A stretch of DNA of 64,000 nt from Alteribacter keqinensis (lineage in GTDB: Bacteria; Bacillota; Bacilli; Bacillales; Salisediminibacteriaceae), in the NCBI RefSeq assembly GCF_003710255.1, contig NZ_RHIB01000003.1, forward strand, positions 62,001-126,000, read 5' to 3'. Below, in pieces: positions 34,700 to 43,407 of the stretch. The position numbers were made by a program, and so were the translations under genes. Numbering within the stretch: position 1 is the first letter of the stretch; every line of letters starts with the position of its first letter. The notes beneath the pieces were generated by a model, which made no database searches, was not told where the DNA came from, and was given only the letters and a program-made list of their open reading frames with translations.

Positions 34700-35620
34700 A
34701 TGGAACAGAACCTGTCTTGCTTACTTACAGAGCAGCGAAACACCGCTTCTGCAGGGCTTGATTTGAAAAAGACAAAAGAAATTTTAACGCTGATGAATGA
34801 AGAGGACCAGAAAGTTTCCCGGGCCGTCCATGACTGTCTTGACGAGATTGAAAAGACAGTGGACCTGGCTGTTGATGCCATCCAGCGCGGAGGAAGGCTG
34901 TTCTACGTGGGGGCCGGCACAAGCGGCAGGATCGGCGTCCTCGATGCTGTAGAGTGTCCCCCCACTTTCCGCACGCCGCCTGAAATGGTACAAGGGATCA
35001 TTGCAGGAGGAAATTCGGCGATGTTTTGTGCGAAAGAGGGAGCAGAGGATTCCGTTGAAGGCGGAGCGAGGGCAATGGAGGATGTGAAGCTCTCCAAGCG
35101 TGACATCGTTATCGGGATCGCCGCGAGCGGAAGGACGCCTTTTGTGATCGGCGCTCTTCAATTTGCAAATAAGGTAGGGGCTGCTTCCGTTGCCCTGAGC
35201 TGCAACCCATCATCAGAGATTGGCAGTGTGGCAAAGATCAGCATCGAGACGATCGTGGGCCCTGAAATCCTCACCGGATCCACGAGATTAAAGTCGGCTA
35301 CGGCACACAAAATGGTATGCAACATGATTTCCACGACGGTCATGATTAAGCTTGGGAAAGTTTACGAGAATCTGATGGTCGATCTTCATGCGAGTAACTA
35401 CAAGCTTTATGAACGGGCAAAACGGATTGTACATGAAGTGACGAATGCAAAGGAAGACGTCATTGTTGAAGCTCTGGAAAAGGCGGAGCACGATGTGAAA
35501 CTCGCCATTGTACTCATTGAAACAGGCGCTTCGGTTGAGCAGGCAAAAGAACGGCTGGCAAACGCTAATGGGGCAGTCAGGCAGGCGATCACATCGACGA
35601 AAAATGAGCGTTCGTCATAA
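34700..35620 (+). CDS. murQ: N-acetylmuramic acid 6-phosphate etherase
   Basis: A 306-residue cytosolic etherase: a SIS domain with FYVGAGTSGRIGVLDAVECP, the catalytic region IAGGNSAMFCAKEGAED, then GIAASGRTPFVIGAL and GPEILTGSTRLKSATAHKMV. It removes the lactyl ether of MurNAc-6-phosphate to yield GlcNAc-6-phosphate and D-lactate. ATG 34700 is chosen because GGTGAT is just upstream; starts at 34688-34694 lack spacing to any such site. It opens a run of co-directional genes murQ, transporter, nagZ, murR, anmK. Confidence 0.95.
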   Translation: MEQNLSCLLTEQRNTASAGLDLKKTKEILTLMNEEDQKVSRAVHDCLDEIEKTVDLAVDAIQRGGRLFYVGAGTSGRIGVLDAVECPPTFRTPPEMVQGIIAGGNSAMFCAKEGAEDSVEGGARAMEDVKLSKRDIVIGIAASGRTPFVIGALQFANKVGAASVALSCNPSSEIGSVAKISIETIVGPEILTGSTRLKSATAHKMVCNMISTTVMIKLGKVYENLMVDLHASNYKLYERAKRIVHEVTNAKEDVIVEALEKAEHDVKLAIVLIETGASVEQAKERLANANGAVRQAITSTKNERSS

Positions 35621-35680
35621 CGGCAATGGAGACCTGAAAAAGGTTCCATAGATATTTTGAAAAAAGGGGATGAAGGTTGC

Positions 35681-37036
35681 ATGAAAAAGAAGGCGGGTTT
35701 GATCACGGGTATTTCACTTAGTTTACTGATGCTGGCTGCATGTACAGACAATGCGGAAGATGCAGATGCAGGTGCCGATGAAGAGGCCGATACCGAAGAA
35801 ACAGCAGATGAAGGGGATTCTGATGATGCTGCGGGATCTGACGAAGAAGCCGAGCTTCGCGTCTGGATCATGGAGACAGGTTCACCTGAAGAAGCAGAGG
35901 ACTATTTTGACCGGGTGACGGAACGTTTCAATGAAGACTACCCTAACGTTTCAGTCGATGTTCAGTTTATTCCGTGGCTCTCTGCCCACCAGACACTGGT
36001 TACTTCCATTGCAGGGGGAAGTGCTCCGGATATTTCAGAGCTCGGAACCACATGGAACCCTGAGTTCGCAGCGATGGGAGCTCTTGCCGACATGGATGAT
36101 ATCGTTGCAGACTGGGGCATGGAAGATGGCTGGGTCGATGCTCTTGAAGAGGTAGCAACATACGATGAAACGCTCTTCGGTGTACCTTGGTACGCAGGTG
36201 TCAGACAGCTTGTTTACAATACAGAGCTTTTTGAAGAAGCAGGTGTGGATGTGCCTGAGACATACGATGACCTGTGGGAAGTCGGCGAAGCCATTATCAA
36301 CAATACCGACGCTTATGCCTACCCGGCAGTGGGAATTTCCCAGCACTTTGTCCTGCCTAAGATCTGGCACTTCGGCGGAGAGCTGGCTGTACAGGAAGAA
36401 AATGATGACGGCGAAATGGTATGGGTATCCCAGGTTGATCAGCCTGAAGCTGTTGAAGCTGTAGAATTCTATACGGATATGTACAAAGAAGGCTTTGTTC
36501 CTGACGGCGCATTGAACTGGTCTGTACTCGATACTCGTCAGGCATTTGCCCAGGAAGACCTGGCCATGACGATCGATCTTCCACCTGGTATTAATGCGAT
36601 GATTAATGAGAACCCGGACCTTGAAGATAAAATCGGCGTTGCGCCGCTTCCGGGGAACGACTCAAATGCGAGTTTCGTAGGCGGATCCAACCTGGCCCTG
36701 TTCGAGCAGTCTCAAAACAAGGAACTGGCAGCCGAATACTTAAAGCTTCTTGTTTCTGATGAGTTCATTACAGAGTGGGCTGATTTCACTGGATTCTTCC
36801 CGGGAACAATTGACGGTCTTAACGACCCGATGTTCTCAGAAGATGAGACGCTGAGCGTGTTCTCCGATGCACTGGTGGAAGGGCGTTCTTACCCTGCAAG
36901 CCCGTCATGGGGACGCTTTGAAGGGGAAAACCTCTTCGTCGCTCCAATCCAGGAGATCATGCAAGGATCCAAAACCGCCCAGGAAGCTATGGATGACGTA
37001 GCTGAACGCATGAACAACGCATTCTCAACAGAATAA
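35681..37036 (+). CDS. ABC binding lipoprotein, predicted muramic-sugar importer
   Basis: A 451-residue binding protein. Lipobox LAAC (cysteine 21) is followed by an exceptionally acidic linker of about 40 residues (DNAEDADAGADEEAD and onward), a halophile-type trait and possibly a flexible stalk. The body has LRVWIMETGSPEEAEDYF, GSAPDISELGTTW and GVPWYAGVRQLVYNTELF. GAAGG 7 nt upstream sets ATG 35681. Being inserted between murQ and nagZ, it probably binds MurNAc-containing saccharides; this has not been shown by sequence alone. Confidence 0.85.
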   Translation: MKKKAGLITGISLSLLMLAACTDNAEDADAGADEEADTEETADEGDSDDAAGSDEEAELRVWIMETGSPEEAEDYFDRVTERFNEDYPNVSVDVQFIPWLSAHQTLVTSIAGGSAPDISELGTTWNPEFAAMGALADMDDIVADWGMEDGWVDALEEVATYDETLFGVPWYAGVRQLVYNTELFEEAGVDVPETYDDLWEVGEAIINNTDAYAYPAVGISQHFVLPKIWHFGGELAVQEENDDGEMVWVSQVDQPEAVEAVEFYTDMYKEGFVPDGALNWSVLDTRQAFAQEDLAMTIDLPPGINAMINENPDLEDKIGVAPLPGNDSNASFVGGSNLALFEQSQNKELAAEYLKLLVSDEFITEWADFTGFFPGTIDGLNDPMFSEDETLSVFSDALVEGRSYPASPSWGRFEGENLFVAPIQEIMQGSKTAQEAMDDVAERMNNAFSTE

Positions 37037-37072
37037 CACGAGTGACGGAACAGCGAATTGTTCCAAAACGGC

Positions 37073-37110
37073 AAAAGTCCGTCGAGACTATTTCTCTGAC
37101 GGACTTTTCC
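37073..37110 (+). terminator. Hairpin between binding-protein and permease genes
   Basis: AAAAGTCCGTC pairs with GACGGACTTTT. Third instance of a hairpin at this operon position. Confidence 0.75.
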
Positions 37111-37154
37111 ATACATACTGCGCAAAGTCTTTAGAAGAATGGAGTTGGAAAGAG

Positions 37155-38045
37155 ATGAACAATCGATGGCTTCCCTGGTTTTTGCTGGCACCAGCGCTGA
37201 TTCTAATCCTCACCTTAACCATCTACCCGCTGTTTAACACGTTCTACCTATCTTTCAGACAATATGATATGTATTCCCTCATGACGGGTGTTTCTTCCTG
37301 GGTCGGGTTAAGCAATTATACGGAAACGCTCACAGATCCATTCTTTTGGACGGTAACGAGAAACACCGTCGTCTTTGGTCTGGCCTGTGTGTTCGGGACC
37401 ATGATTGCAGGACTTTTGGTTGCGCTTTTGCTGAATACAAAATTCAAGGGCAGCCGGATCTTAGGGATTGTCATCTTGATTCCATGGGTATTCCCGGCTG
37501 TTGCAGGGGGAATCGTATGGCGCTGGATGTTCAACGATCAGTACGGAGTGGCCAACTACCTCCTCACACAGATCGGCCTTACCCAGTTTGACGGGTTTGC
37601 CTGGTTTAACACACCTTGGACGGCATTCACGGTGATTTTCTTTATGATTGTATGGCAGAGCTTCCCCTTTATCGCCGTTTCCCTTCTGGCGGGGTTCCAG
37701 ACAATTCCCGATACGCTTTACGAGGCAGCGGAGATTGATGGCGCCAATGCGTGGCATAAAGTAACAAAAATTACCCTGCCGATGCTTAAGCCCCTTCTTC
37801 TTATTCTGTTTATTCTTTCAACGATCTGGGATTTTAAAATCTTTGACCAGATCTACGTCATGACCGAAGGCGGACCGGCACGGGGCACGTACGTCCTGGC
37901 CCTCTATTCCTGGAGCGAAGCCTTTAACTCCCTGAACTTCGGCATGGCTTCTACCATCGCCATGCTCATGTTCGTGTTACTGATGTTCTTTATTGTGATC
38001 TACATTTACTTTCTCCGAGAGGAAAAAGGAGGGAAGCCGGCATGA
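37155..38045 (+). CDS. ABC sugar permease, MalF/UgpA type
   Basis: A 296-residue permease with six helices and the coupling loop YEAAEIDGANAWHKVTKITLP. GTTGGAAAGAG precedes the ATG. Overlaps the next gene by 4 nt (ATGA). Confidence 0.9.
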   Translation: MNNRWLPWFLLAPALILILTLTIYPLFNTFYLSFRQYDMYSLMTGVSSWVGLSNYTETLTDPFFWTVTRNTVVFGLACVFGTMIAGLLVALLLNTKFKGSRILGIVILIPWVFPAVAGGIVWRWMFNDQYGVANYLLTQIGLTQFDGFAWFNTPWTAFTVIFFMIVWQSFPFIAVSLLAGFQTIPDTLYEAAEIDGANAWHKVTKITLPMLKPLLLILFILSTIWDFKIFDQIYVMTEGGPARGTYVLALYSWSEAFNSLNFGMASTIAMLMFVLLMFFIVIYIYFLREEKGGKPA

Positions 38046-38875
38046 AGCGAAAAACAACGTTCCAGAAAGTTCTGATCTATGCAGCTGCCATCTTTGTGTT
38101 TGTCGTTTCCATGTTCCCGTTTTGGTGGATGGTGATCAGTTCCTTAAAACCATCTTCAGAGATTTTCAGTAGCGTGCCGACGTTCTGGCCCCATGATATT
38201 ACGTTTCAGCACTACTACAATATCTTCGTCCGGGCAAACTTCTGGGTTTATTTCACCAACAGCTTAATGGTGGCAGGAACCGTAACCTTGCTTGGGACAG
38301 GGATCGCTGCTCTGGCAGGCTATGCGATCGGACGCTTCAATATTAAAGGAAAAAATGCGATTCTTCTTATGATTCTGAGTGTGCAGATGTTCCCTCTGGT
38401 TGTTATGATTATTCCGTTATTTATCGTCATGAGCAGACTGGGCCTGGTCAACTCCCTGGTCGGACTTGTGATCGTTTACCTGACGTTTGCTCTGCCGTTT
38501 TGTATCTGGATGATGCGAAGCTATTTCGCCTCGATCCCGGTGGAAATTGAAGAGGCAGCCATGATTGACGGGTGTACGAGAATGCAGGCCTTCCGGAAGG
38601 TCATCTTCCCCCTTGCCTGGCCTGGTGTTTCTGCAACAAGCATTTTCGCCTTTATTACTGCATGGAATGAATTTGTCTTTGCCGTTACGTTCATTCAGGA
38701 CGATTCGCTCCGGACGCTTCCATTGGCCCTGCAACAGTTTTTCAGCCGGTTTACCGCTGATTTCGGGGGACTGATGGCCGCTTCAACCATTGCGACGATT
38801 CCGGTTCTGCTATTCTTTATTTTCTTCCAGGGAAAAATGACGAAGGGCCTTGTACAGGGCTCCGTAAATACTTAA
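38042..38875 (+). CDS. ABC sugar permease, MalG/UgpE type
   Basis: A 277-residue permease with six helices, the coupling loop EEAAMIDGCTRMQAFRKVIFP and C-terminal GKMTKGLVQGSVNT. Coupled to the previous gene through ATGA. Like the other three systems it lacks its own ATPase. Confidence 0.9.
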   Translation: MKRKTTFQKVLIYAAAIFVFVVSMFPFWWMVISSLKPSSEIFSSVPTFWPHDITFQHYYNIFVRANFWVYFTNSLMVAGTVTLLGTGIAALAGYAIGRFNIKGKNAILLMILSVQMFPLVVMIIPLFIVMSRLGLVNSLVGLVIVYLTFALPFCIWMMRSYFASIPVEIEEAAMIDGCTRMQAFRKVIFPLAWPGVSATSIFAFITAWNEFVFAVTFIQDDSLRTLPLALQQFFSRFTADFGGLMAASTIATIPVLLFFIFFQGKMTKGLVQGSVNT

Positions 38876-38877
38876 AA

Positions 38878-38919
38878 AAGGCATTGAAAAAGTTCGGTCT
38901 TAACTTTTTCCAGTGCCTT
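38878..38919 (+). terminator. Hairpin between the transporter and nagZ
   Basis: AAGGCATTGAAAAAGTT pairs with AACTTTTTCCAGTGCCTT. The sequence is shared with the dispersed element at 40513-40665. Confidence 0.75.
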
Positions 38920-38938
38920 ATATAAGGGAGATGATCGC

Positions 38939-40474
38939 ATGAACATTGAAGAAAAAGTCGGCCGGCTCATGATGATCGGCATTCCGGGTACCACAGTGGA
39001 CAAAGAAACAGAACAGCTGATCCGGGACTGTCACGTGGGTGGTGTAATTTATTTTCAGCGGAATGTGGATACGCCAGATCAGGTAAATGAACTGTCGGCG
39101 CGCCTCCAGCAGATAAACGGGGGCGGCTCCCCGCTTCTTATCGCCATCGACCAGGAAGGGGGAATGGTGGCCCGTATCAGAGACGGGGTCACACAGATCC
39201 CCGGTCAGATGGCAATCGGGGCAACAGGCGATCCCTCAGTGGCAAGGACACTGGCACAAATCAGCGGAAAAGAGCTTGCAGCCCTTGGAATTAACGTGAA
39301 CTTTGCTCCGTGCGCCGATGTGAACAGCAACCCCGCGAACCCGGTCATTGGTGTCCGGTCCTTTGGAAGCGACCCTTCCACAGTGGCGTCGTTTGTCAGG
39401 GAAGCCGTAGCGGGCTTTCAGGAGAGCGGCGTGTCTGCTACGATCAAACACTTTCCGGGACATGGTGATACGAGCGTCGACTCCCACCTGGCCCTCCCTA
39501 AATTGGACCATGATCTGGACCGCTTAAAGGAAGTGGAGCTCGCACCGTTTCGGGCAGCAGCTTCTGAAGCCGACCTTGTCATGAGTGCCCACATTAAATT
39601 TAACGCCCTCGATCCAGATTATCCGGCCACCCTCAGTAAGCCGATTATCAGCCGGCTGCTCCGGGATGAGATTGGTTTTGAAGGCGTAGCCATCACGGAT
39701 TGTATGGAAATGGACGCGATATCGAGGACGTATGGAACGGCCGATGCTGCTGTAAAAGCGATTCAGGCAGGGATTGATATCGTCTTAGTTTCCCACACAA
39801 CATCTCTTCAGCGGGAAACCCACCAAAAACTTGTGGCGGCAGTGAAAAACGGCCACCTTTCACTGGCGCGGGTGGAGGAAGCCCTTGGCCGGATTGAACG
39901 CCTGAAGGCGAAGCACGGGACAGGAAAAAGGAACGAGAACCGGATAGAAATACTCGTTGAAAAACACCGGGAGACAGTAGACGGGATCCGGAAGAGGACG
40001 ATTTCTTCTTTAACAGACAAATGGACGCCCCTCTCGGCAGACGAAAAGGTTCACGTCGTTTTTTGCAGGCCCCACCGTCAGTCCTATGCGGATGAGCAGA
40101 CAGATGAGTCCAATCTGATTGCAGAGCAGCTGAGAGCAAGGGGGTTTGACGTTTCTTCTACATCTGTAGAAAGTAACCCTTCCAAGGAAGAAGTCGTCCA
40201 CGTGCTGTCTCAGATCGACGGCGGCAGTACAGTCGTTTTTTGTTCTTATTTACCGGGAAATAACGAGAATCAGCGCCTCCTGGCAAAAGAGCTGTCGAAA
40301 CACTACTCCGACATGGTTGGTGTCAGTTTACGCTCACCGTACGATGCAGAAGAGTTGCCGTTTATCCGCCGGTATATTACCGGATTCGAGAGCACAAAAG
40401 GGGCAATGACGGCTCTTAGTGAGGTCTTGTCCGGAAAAGAAGAACCAACAGGAAGAGTCCCCATCACACAATGA
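38939..40474 (+). CDS. nagZ: Beta-N-acetylglucosaminidase NagZ (GH3), cytosolic
   Basis: A 511-residue GH3 enzyme: AIDQEGGMVARI, then KHFPGHGDTSVDSH with the catalytic His175-Asp177 dyad characteristic of NagZ, and nucleophile D254 in AITDCMEMD. A C-terminal alpha/beta domain follows. There is no signal peptide, whereas B. subtilis NagZ is exported. It should remove GlcNAc from imported GlcNAc-MurNAc fragments. AGGGAGATGATCGC precedes the ATG. Sits between the transporter and murR. Confidence 0.92.
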   Translation: MNIEEKVGRLMMIGIPGTTVDKETEQLIRDCHVGGVIYFQRNVDTPDQVNELSARLQQINGGGSPLLIAIDQEGGMVARIRDGVTQIPGQMAIGATGDPSVARTLAQISGKELAALGINVNFAPCADVNSNPANPVIGVRSFGSDPSTVASFVREAVAGFQESGVSATIKHFPGHGDTSVDSHLALPKLDHDLDRLKEVELAPFRAAASEADLVMSAHIKFNALDPDYPATLSKPIISRLLRDEIGFEGVAITDCMEMDAISRTYGTADAAVKAIQAGIDIVLVSHTTSLQRETHQKLVAAVKNGHLSLARVEEALGRIERLKAKHGTGKRNENRIEILVEKHRETVDGIRKRTISSLTDKWTPLSADEKVHVVFCRPHRQSYADEQTDESNLIAEQLRARGFDVSSTSVESNPSKEEVVHVLSQIDGGSTVVFCSYLPGNNENQRLLAKELSKHYSDMVGVSLRSPYDAEELPFIRRYITGFESTKGAMTALSEVLSGKEEPTGRVPITQ

Positions 40475-40480
40475 CGAAGC

Positions 40481-40519
40481 CACTGAAAAAGCACAAAACA
40501 ACTTTTTCAGTGCCTTTTA
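40481..40519 (+). terminator. Terminator after nagZ
   Basis: CACTGAAAAAG pairs with CTTTTTCAGTG, followed by CCTTTTATTT. Confidence 0.75.
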
Positions 40520-40665
40520 TTTGAGTGACAATGGCTTCAGCGGTTGCGCGCCTGACACGAAAAAACCACTCATACCAGGCTTTTAAAACATGCAACCGTT
40601 ACGCTTATTGCTTAGAAGGCACTGGAAAAAGTTAAAGATCGAACTTTTTCATTGCCTTCTACAAT
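40513..40665. repeat. Dispersed element, copy 1 (GCAACCGTTACG ... AGTGCCTT type)
   Basis: About 150 bp with TTTTATTTGAGT-ACAATG, GGTTGC-CGCCTG, GCAACCGTTACGCTTATTGC and a closing CACTGGAAAAAGTT/AACTTTTTCATTGCC hairpin. A homologous copy lies at 56165-56322 and its end hairpin resembles 38878-38919. Confidence 0.65.
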
Positions 40666-40726
40666 GACGTCATTGTGTGATTATTTCTGAAACAGATATA
40701 ATTGATTCAAGATGGGAAGGGATACG

Positions 40727-41587
40727 ATGAATAACATAAAATCAGGGGCATTGCGAATGATTGCCGAGGTGACCAATCAGCTTTCCCCCTCTGAAAAGAA
40801 GCTGGCAGCGTATGTGATTGAGCACCCGTCACGAGTGATCGGGATGACAGCGAACCAGCTGGCAGAGGCAAGCGATACGAGCAGTGCGGCGGTCGTTCGT
40901 TTCAGTAAATCGGTTGGCTATAAAGGCTTTCAGCAGCTTAAATTAAAAATTGCAGGAGAACTGACGAACGACTATGATGAAGGCTTTCACGATCTGCATC
41001 CCGGGGAAGAACCGGCATCTGTTGTTGCAAAGGTCACGAACAACAGCATACAGACGTTAAAGGAGACGTTGCAGACGCTTCAGATAGATCAGCTGGAGCG
41101 AGCGGTTGACGCGATTGCCGGGGCGAATGTGGTTCACTTTTTCGGAGTCGGGGCTTCTCAGATCATTGCCCAGGATGCAGAGCTCAAGCTTTCACGGATC
41201 AATAAGCGTGCACACTCGTTTTCGGACTTTCACGTAGCAGCGATGCATGTTGCCAACGTCCAGCCCGGGGACGTGGTATTTGGCATTTCTTTTTCCGGTG
41301 AAACGTTTGAAGTCGAACGGATCATGCAGCTGGCAAAAAAGCGGGGAGCCACGACAATCGGGTTAACGCGTTTCGGCGTATCCCCCGTGGGCAAAGTGGC
41401 TGATATTCTTCTCCAGACGTCCACGTCCAAGGAAACCACCTTCCGAAGCGGGGCCACATCGTCACGAATTGCCCAGCTCACGGTGATTGATATTTTGTTT
41501 ATGCTTCTGGCAAACAACCAGTTTGACGTGGTCATTAAGCATCTTGAAGAAACAAGAAGTGCCATTGACTTCATTCAAAAGAAGTAA
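40727..41587 (+). CDS. murR: RpiR-family transcriptional regulator MurR
   Basis: A 286-residue RpiR-type regulator. The N-terminal helix-turn-helix contains QLAEASDTSSAAVVRFSKSV; the C-terminal SIS sugar-phosphate-binding domain contains HFFGVGASQIIAQDAELKL and GISFSGETFEV. MurR senses MurNAc-6-phosphate and represses MurNAc genes in other bacteria. GGGAAGGGA 4 nt upstream selects ATG 40727. It lies between nagZ and anmK. Candidate operators are the inverted repeats at 31552 and 32762. Confidence 0.85.
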   Translation: MNNIKSGALRMIAEVTNQLSPSEKKLAAYVIEHPSRVIGMTANQLAEASDTSSAAVVRFSKSVGYKGFQQLKLKIAGELTNDYDEGFHDLHPGEEPASVVAKVTNNSIQTLKETLQTLQIDQLERAVDAIAGANVVHFFGVGASQIIAQDAELKLSRINKRAHSFSDFHVAAMHVANVQPGDVVFGISFSGETFEVERIMQLAKKRGATTIGLTRFGVSPVGKVADILLQTSTSKETTFRSGATSSRIAQLTVIDILFMLLANNQFDVVIKHLEETRSAIDFIQKK

Positions 41588-41601
41588 AGGGGAGAGGCAG
41601 G

Positions 41602-42768
41602 ATGGGCGATTATTTAGTACCAGCCACCACATACATGGCGGTCGGCCTTATGTCCGGCACCTCCCTGGACGGTATTGATGCCGCCCTCGTGGAACTCAAG
41701 GTGGATGGGAAGGGAGACGTACACTCGTGTGAACAGGTGAAAGGAGTGACCGTCCCTTTTTCAGCAGGAAGAAAAGAGCAGATCGAGAATGCCATGGACA
41801 TAGAGCGGTCCAATATCCGTGATATTTGTGAGCTCAACGTCGTTTTGGGCCGGGATTTCGCAGCCGCTGCCGAACGTGTAGTAAAAGAGAGCGGCAGAAC
41901 AATGGCGGACCTAGCCTTCATCAGCTCCCACGGGCAGACCGTTTATCACATGCCGGAAACGGGAGCAACGCTGCAAATCGGAGAACTCTCTGAAATAGCC
42001 AAACAAACGAACGTGCTCACCGTAGGCGACTTCCGCCCATGTGATATGAGTGTGGGAGGAGAAGGAGCTCCTCTCGTTCCCTTCGTGGATCACCTTCTTT
42101 TCCGCCATCAGGAAAAAGGGCGGGTTCTTCTGAACATTGGCGGAATGGCGAATGTCACCCTCCTGTCTCCGGCATCCGTTAGCAGGCCGATGATTGGCGG
42201 AGATACGGGACCCGGAAATGTACTGATTGATCAGTGTATGGCCATTTTAACCGGGGGAAAGCACACCTATGACCGCGGTGGAGCATATGCTTCTGCAGGT
42301 CAGGTGGATCACTTATGGCTGGACAACCTGATAGAAGGGGACAGCTTTCTTAAGAAGCCTCTTCCTAAAAGCACCGGACGTGAGCGTTACAGCAGGGAAA
42401 TGGCTGAAAGGCTTGTTGAAGAAGGAAAAAGCAGAGGCTTATCAGGAGAAGATATTACAGCCACAATCTCCAGCTACACTGTCAGGTCGATCCGTGACGC
42501 TGTTACCCCTTTTATTGGTCAGCTCGGACTTGAAGACGTGTTCGTTGGGGGAGGGGGAGCTGAGAATCACTATCTGATGGAAGAACTGGGAAAAGAGCTC
42601 GGAATGCCTGTTTACCGGATGGAGGAGCTGGGGGTATCTTCGGAATTTAAAGAAGCAGCTGTTTTTGCCGTCCTTGGGCTTTACCGGCTGAAAGGACGGC
42701 CGAATAACGCACCGGAAGCGACAGGGGCAAAAAAGCTCGTTTCGATGGGGAAAGTGGTATTGCCTTAA
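41602..42768 (+). CDS. anmK: Anhydro-N-acetylmuramic acid kinase
   Basis: A 388-residue kinase of the AnmK family: GLMSGTSLDGIDAALVE (phosphate-binding loop), FISSHGQTVYHMP, IGGMANVTLL, IGGDTGPGNVLID and a late FVGGGGAENHYLMEEL. AnmK hydrates and phosphorylates 1,6-anhydroMurNAc to MurNAc-6-phosphate, the substrate of MurQ. Here it could supply the phosphorylation that a MurP phosphotransferase would otherwise provide. GGGGAGAGGCAGG precedes the ATG, 14 nt after murR. Last gene of the locus. Confidence 0.93.
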   Translation: MGDYLVPATTYMAVGLMSGTSLDGIDAALVELKVDGKGDVHSCEQVKGVTVPFSAGRKEQIENAMDIERSNIRDICELNVVLGRDFAAAAERVVKESGRTMADLAFISSHGQTVYHMPETGATLQIGELSEIAKQTNVLTVGDFRPCDMSVGGEGAPLVPFVDHLLFRHQEKGRVLLNIGGMANVTLLSPASVSRPMIGGDTGPGNVLIDQCMAILTGGKHTYDRGGAYASAGQVDHLWLDNLIEGDSFLKKPLPKSTGRERYSREMAERLVEEGKSRGLSGEDITATISSYTVRSIRDAVTPFIGQLGLEDVFVGGGGAENHYLMEELGKELGMPVYRMEELGVSSEFKEAAVFAVLGLYRLKGRPNNAPEATGAKKLVSMGKVVLP

Positions 42769-42770
42769 GG

Positions 42771-42798
42771 AAAAAACCAGCCGGAGGGCTGGTTTTTT
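42771..42798 (+). terminator. Terminator of the muramic-acid operon
   Basis: AAAAAACCAGCC-GGAG-GGCTGGTTTTTT, a textbook terminator. Confidence 0.92.
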
Positions 42799-42822
42799 GC
42801 GTGTATAGCGGATGAAGCGTAA

Positions 42823-43407
42823 GGCGATATGTGAGGCAGGGGCCCCATATCGGTATGCGATATACGAGTTCCCCGACCATCAATCAGTAGTGTCGTATCG
42901 CCCGCCGATACGTTATGAAACCAGGCTTGGAAAACGCGGTTGATAGTGATAGATATGCCTTATAAGGGGGAAAAAATACTTGGTCATAGTACGAGACGAC
43001 ACAAAGTTTAAATAAGACAGATTGGAGACGCAGTGGCAGGCATATCGTATGGCGATACATTCCCTTTAAAAGATTAACAATCTTGTTGGTATCGCATAGC
43101 GATACCACAAAATAAAGGAGAAGGAGGCAGGGGGAATCAACCTCTGGGTTTAATAGACCCAAAAGTTAAGAATCTAGTTCATATCTTAAAGGGAGTTCAA
43201 TAAGCGGAAATTAACACCAAACGTTCACAGATACTGAATTAAAAAAGCGATACACAAAGATTGCCAGGCGATATAGCGCTATCCTTATCCTTATGAGACC
43301 TCGTACCTAATTTCTATTTTATCTGACAAATCCTCGTATCGGATGGCCATACATCTTGCAAATTCGACAAAAAACCTTCATATTTATAATAGATAAGGAG
43401 GTCCGAT
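42823..43407. repeat. Cluster of GCGATA(C/T) motifs in both orientations
   Basis: GCGATAT at 42824 and 42857, TATCGC at 42896, GCGATAC at 43052, the inverted pair GGTATCGC-ATA-GCGATACC at 43088-43106, GCGATAC at 43247, GCGATAT at 43268, plus one-base variants (CCGATAC at 42906, TATCGG at 43337, CCGATAT at 43403). A tandem GCGATACGCGATAC at 43588-43601 lies inside the next gene. A 6-mer should occur about once per 2 kb on either strand. No gene was seen in this 640-bp gap. Confidence 0.8.

Noticed and set aside
35407-35871. 154-codon Ser/Ala-rich minus-strand frame
   Set aside because: Lies opposite the 3' end of murQ and the acidic linker of the binding protein; it is the mirror of their codon bias.
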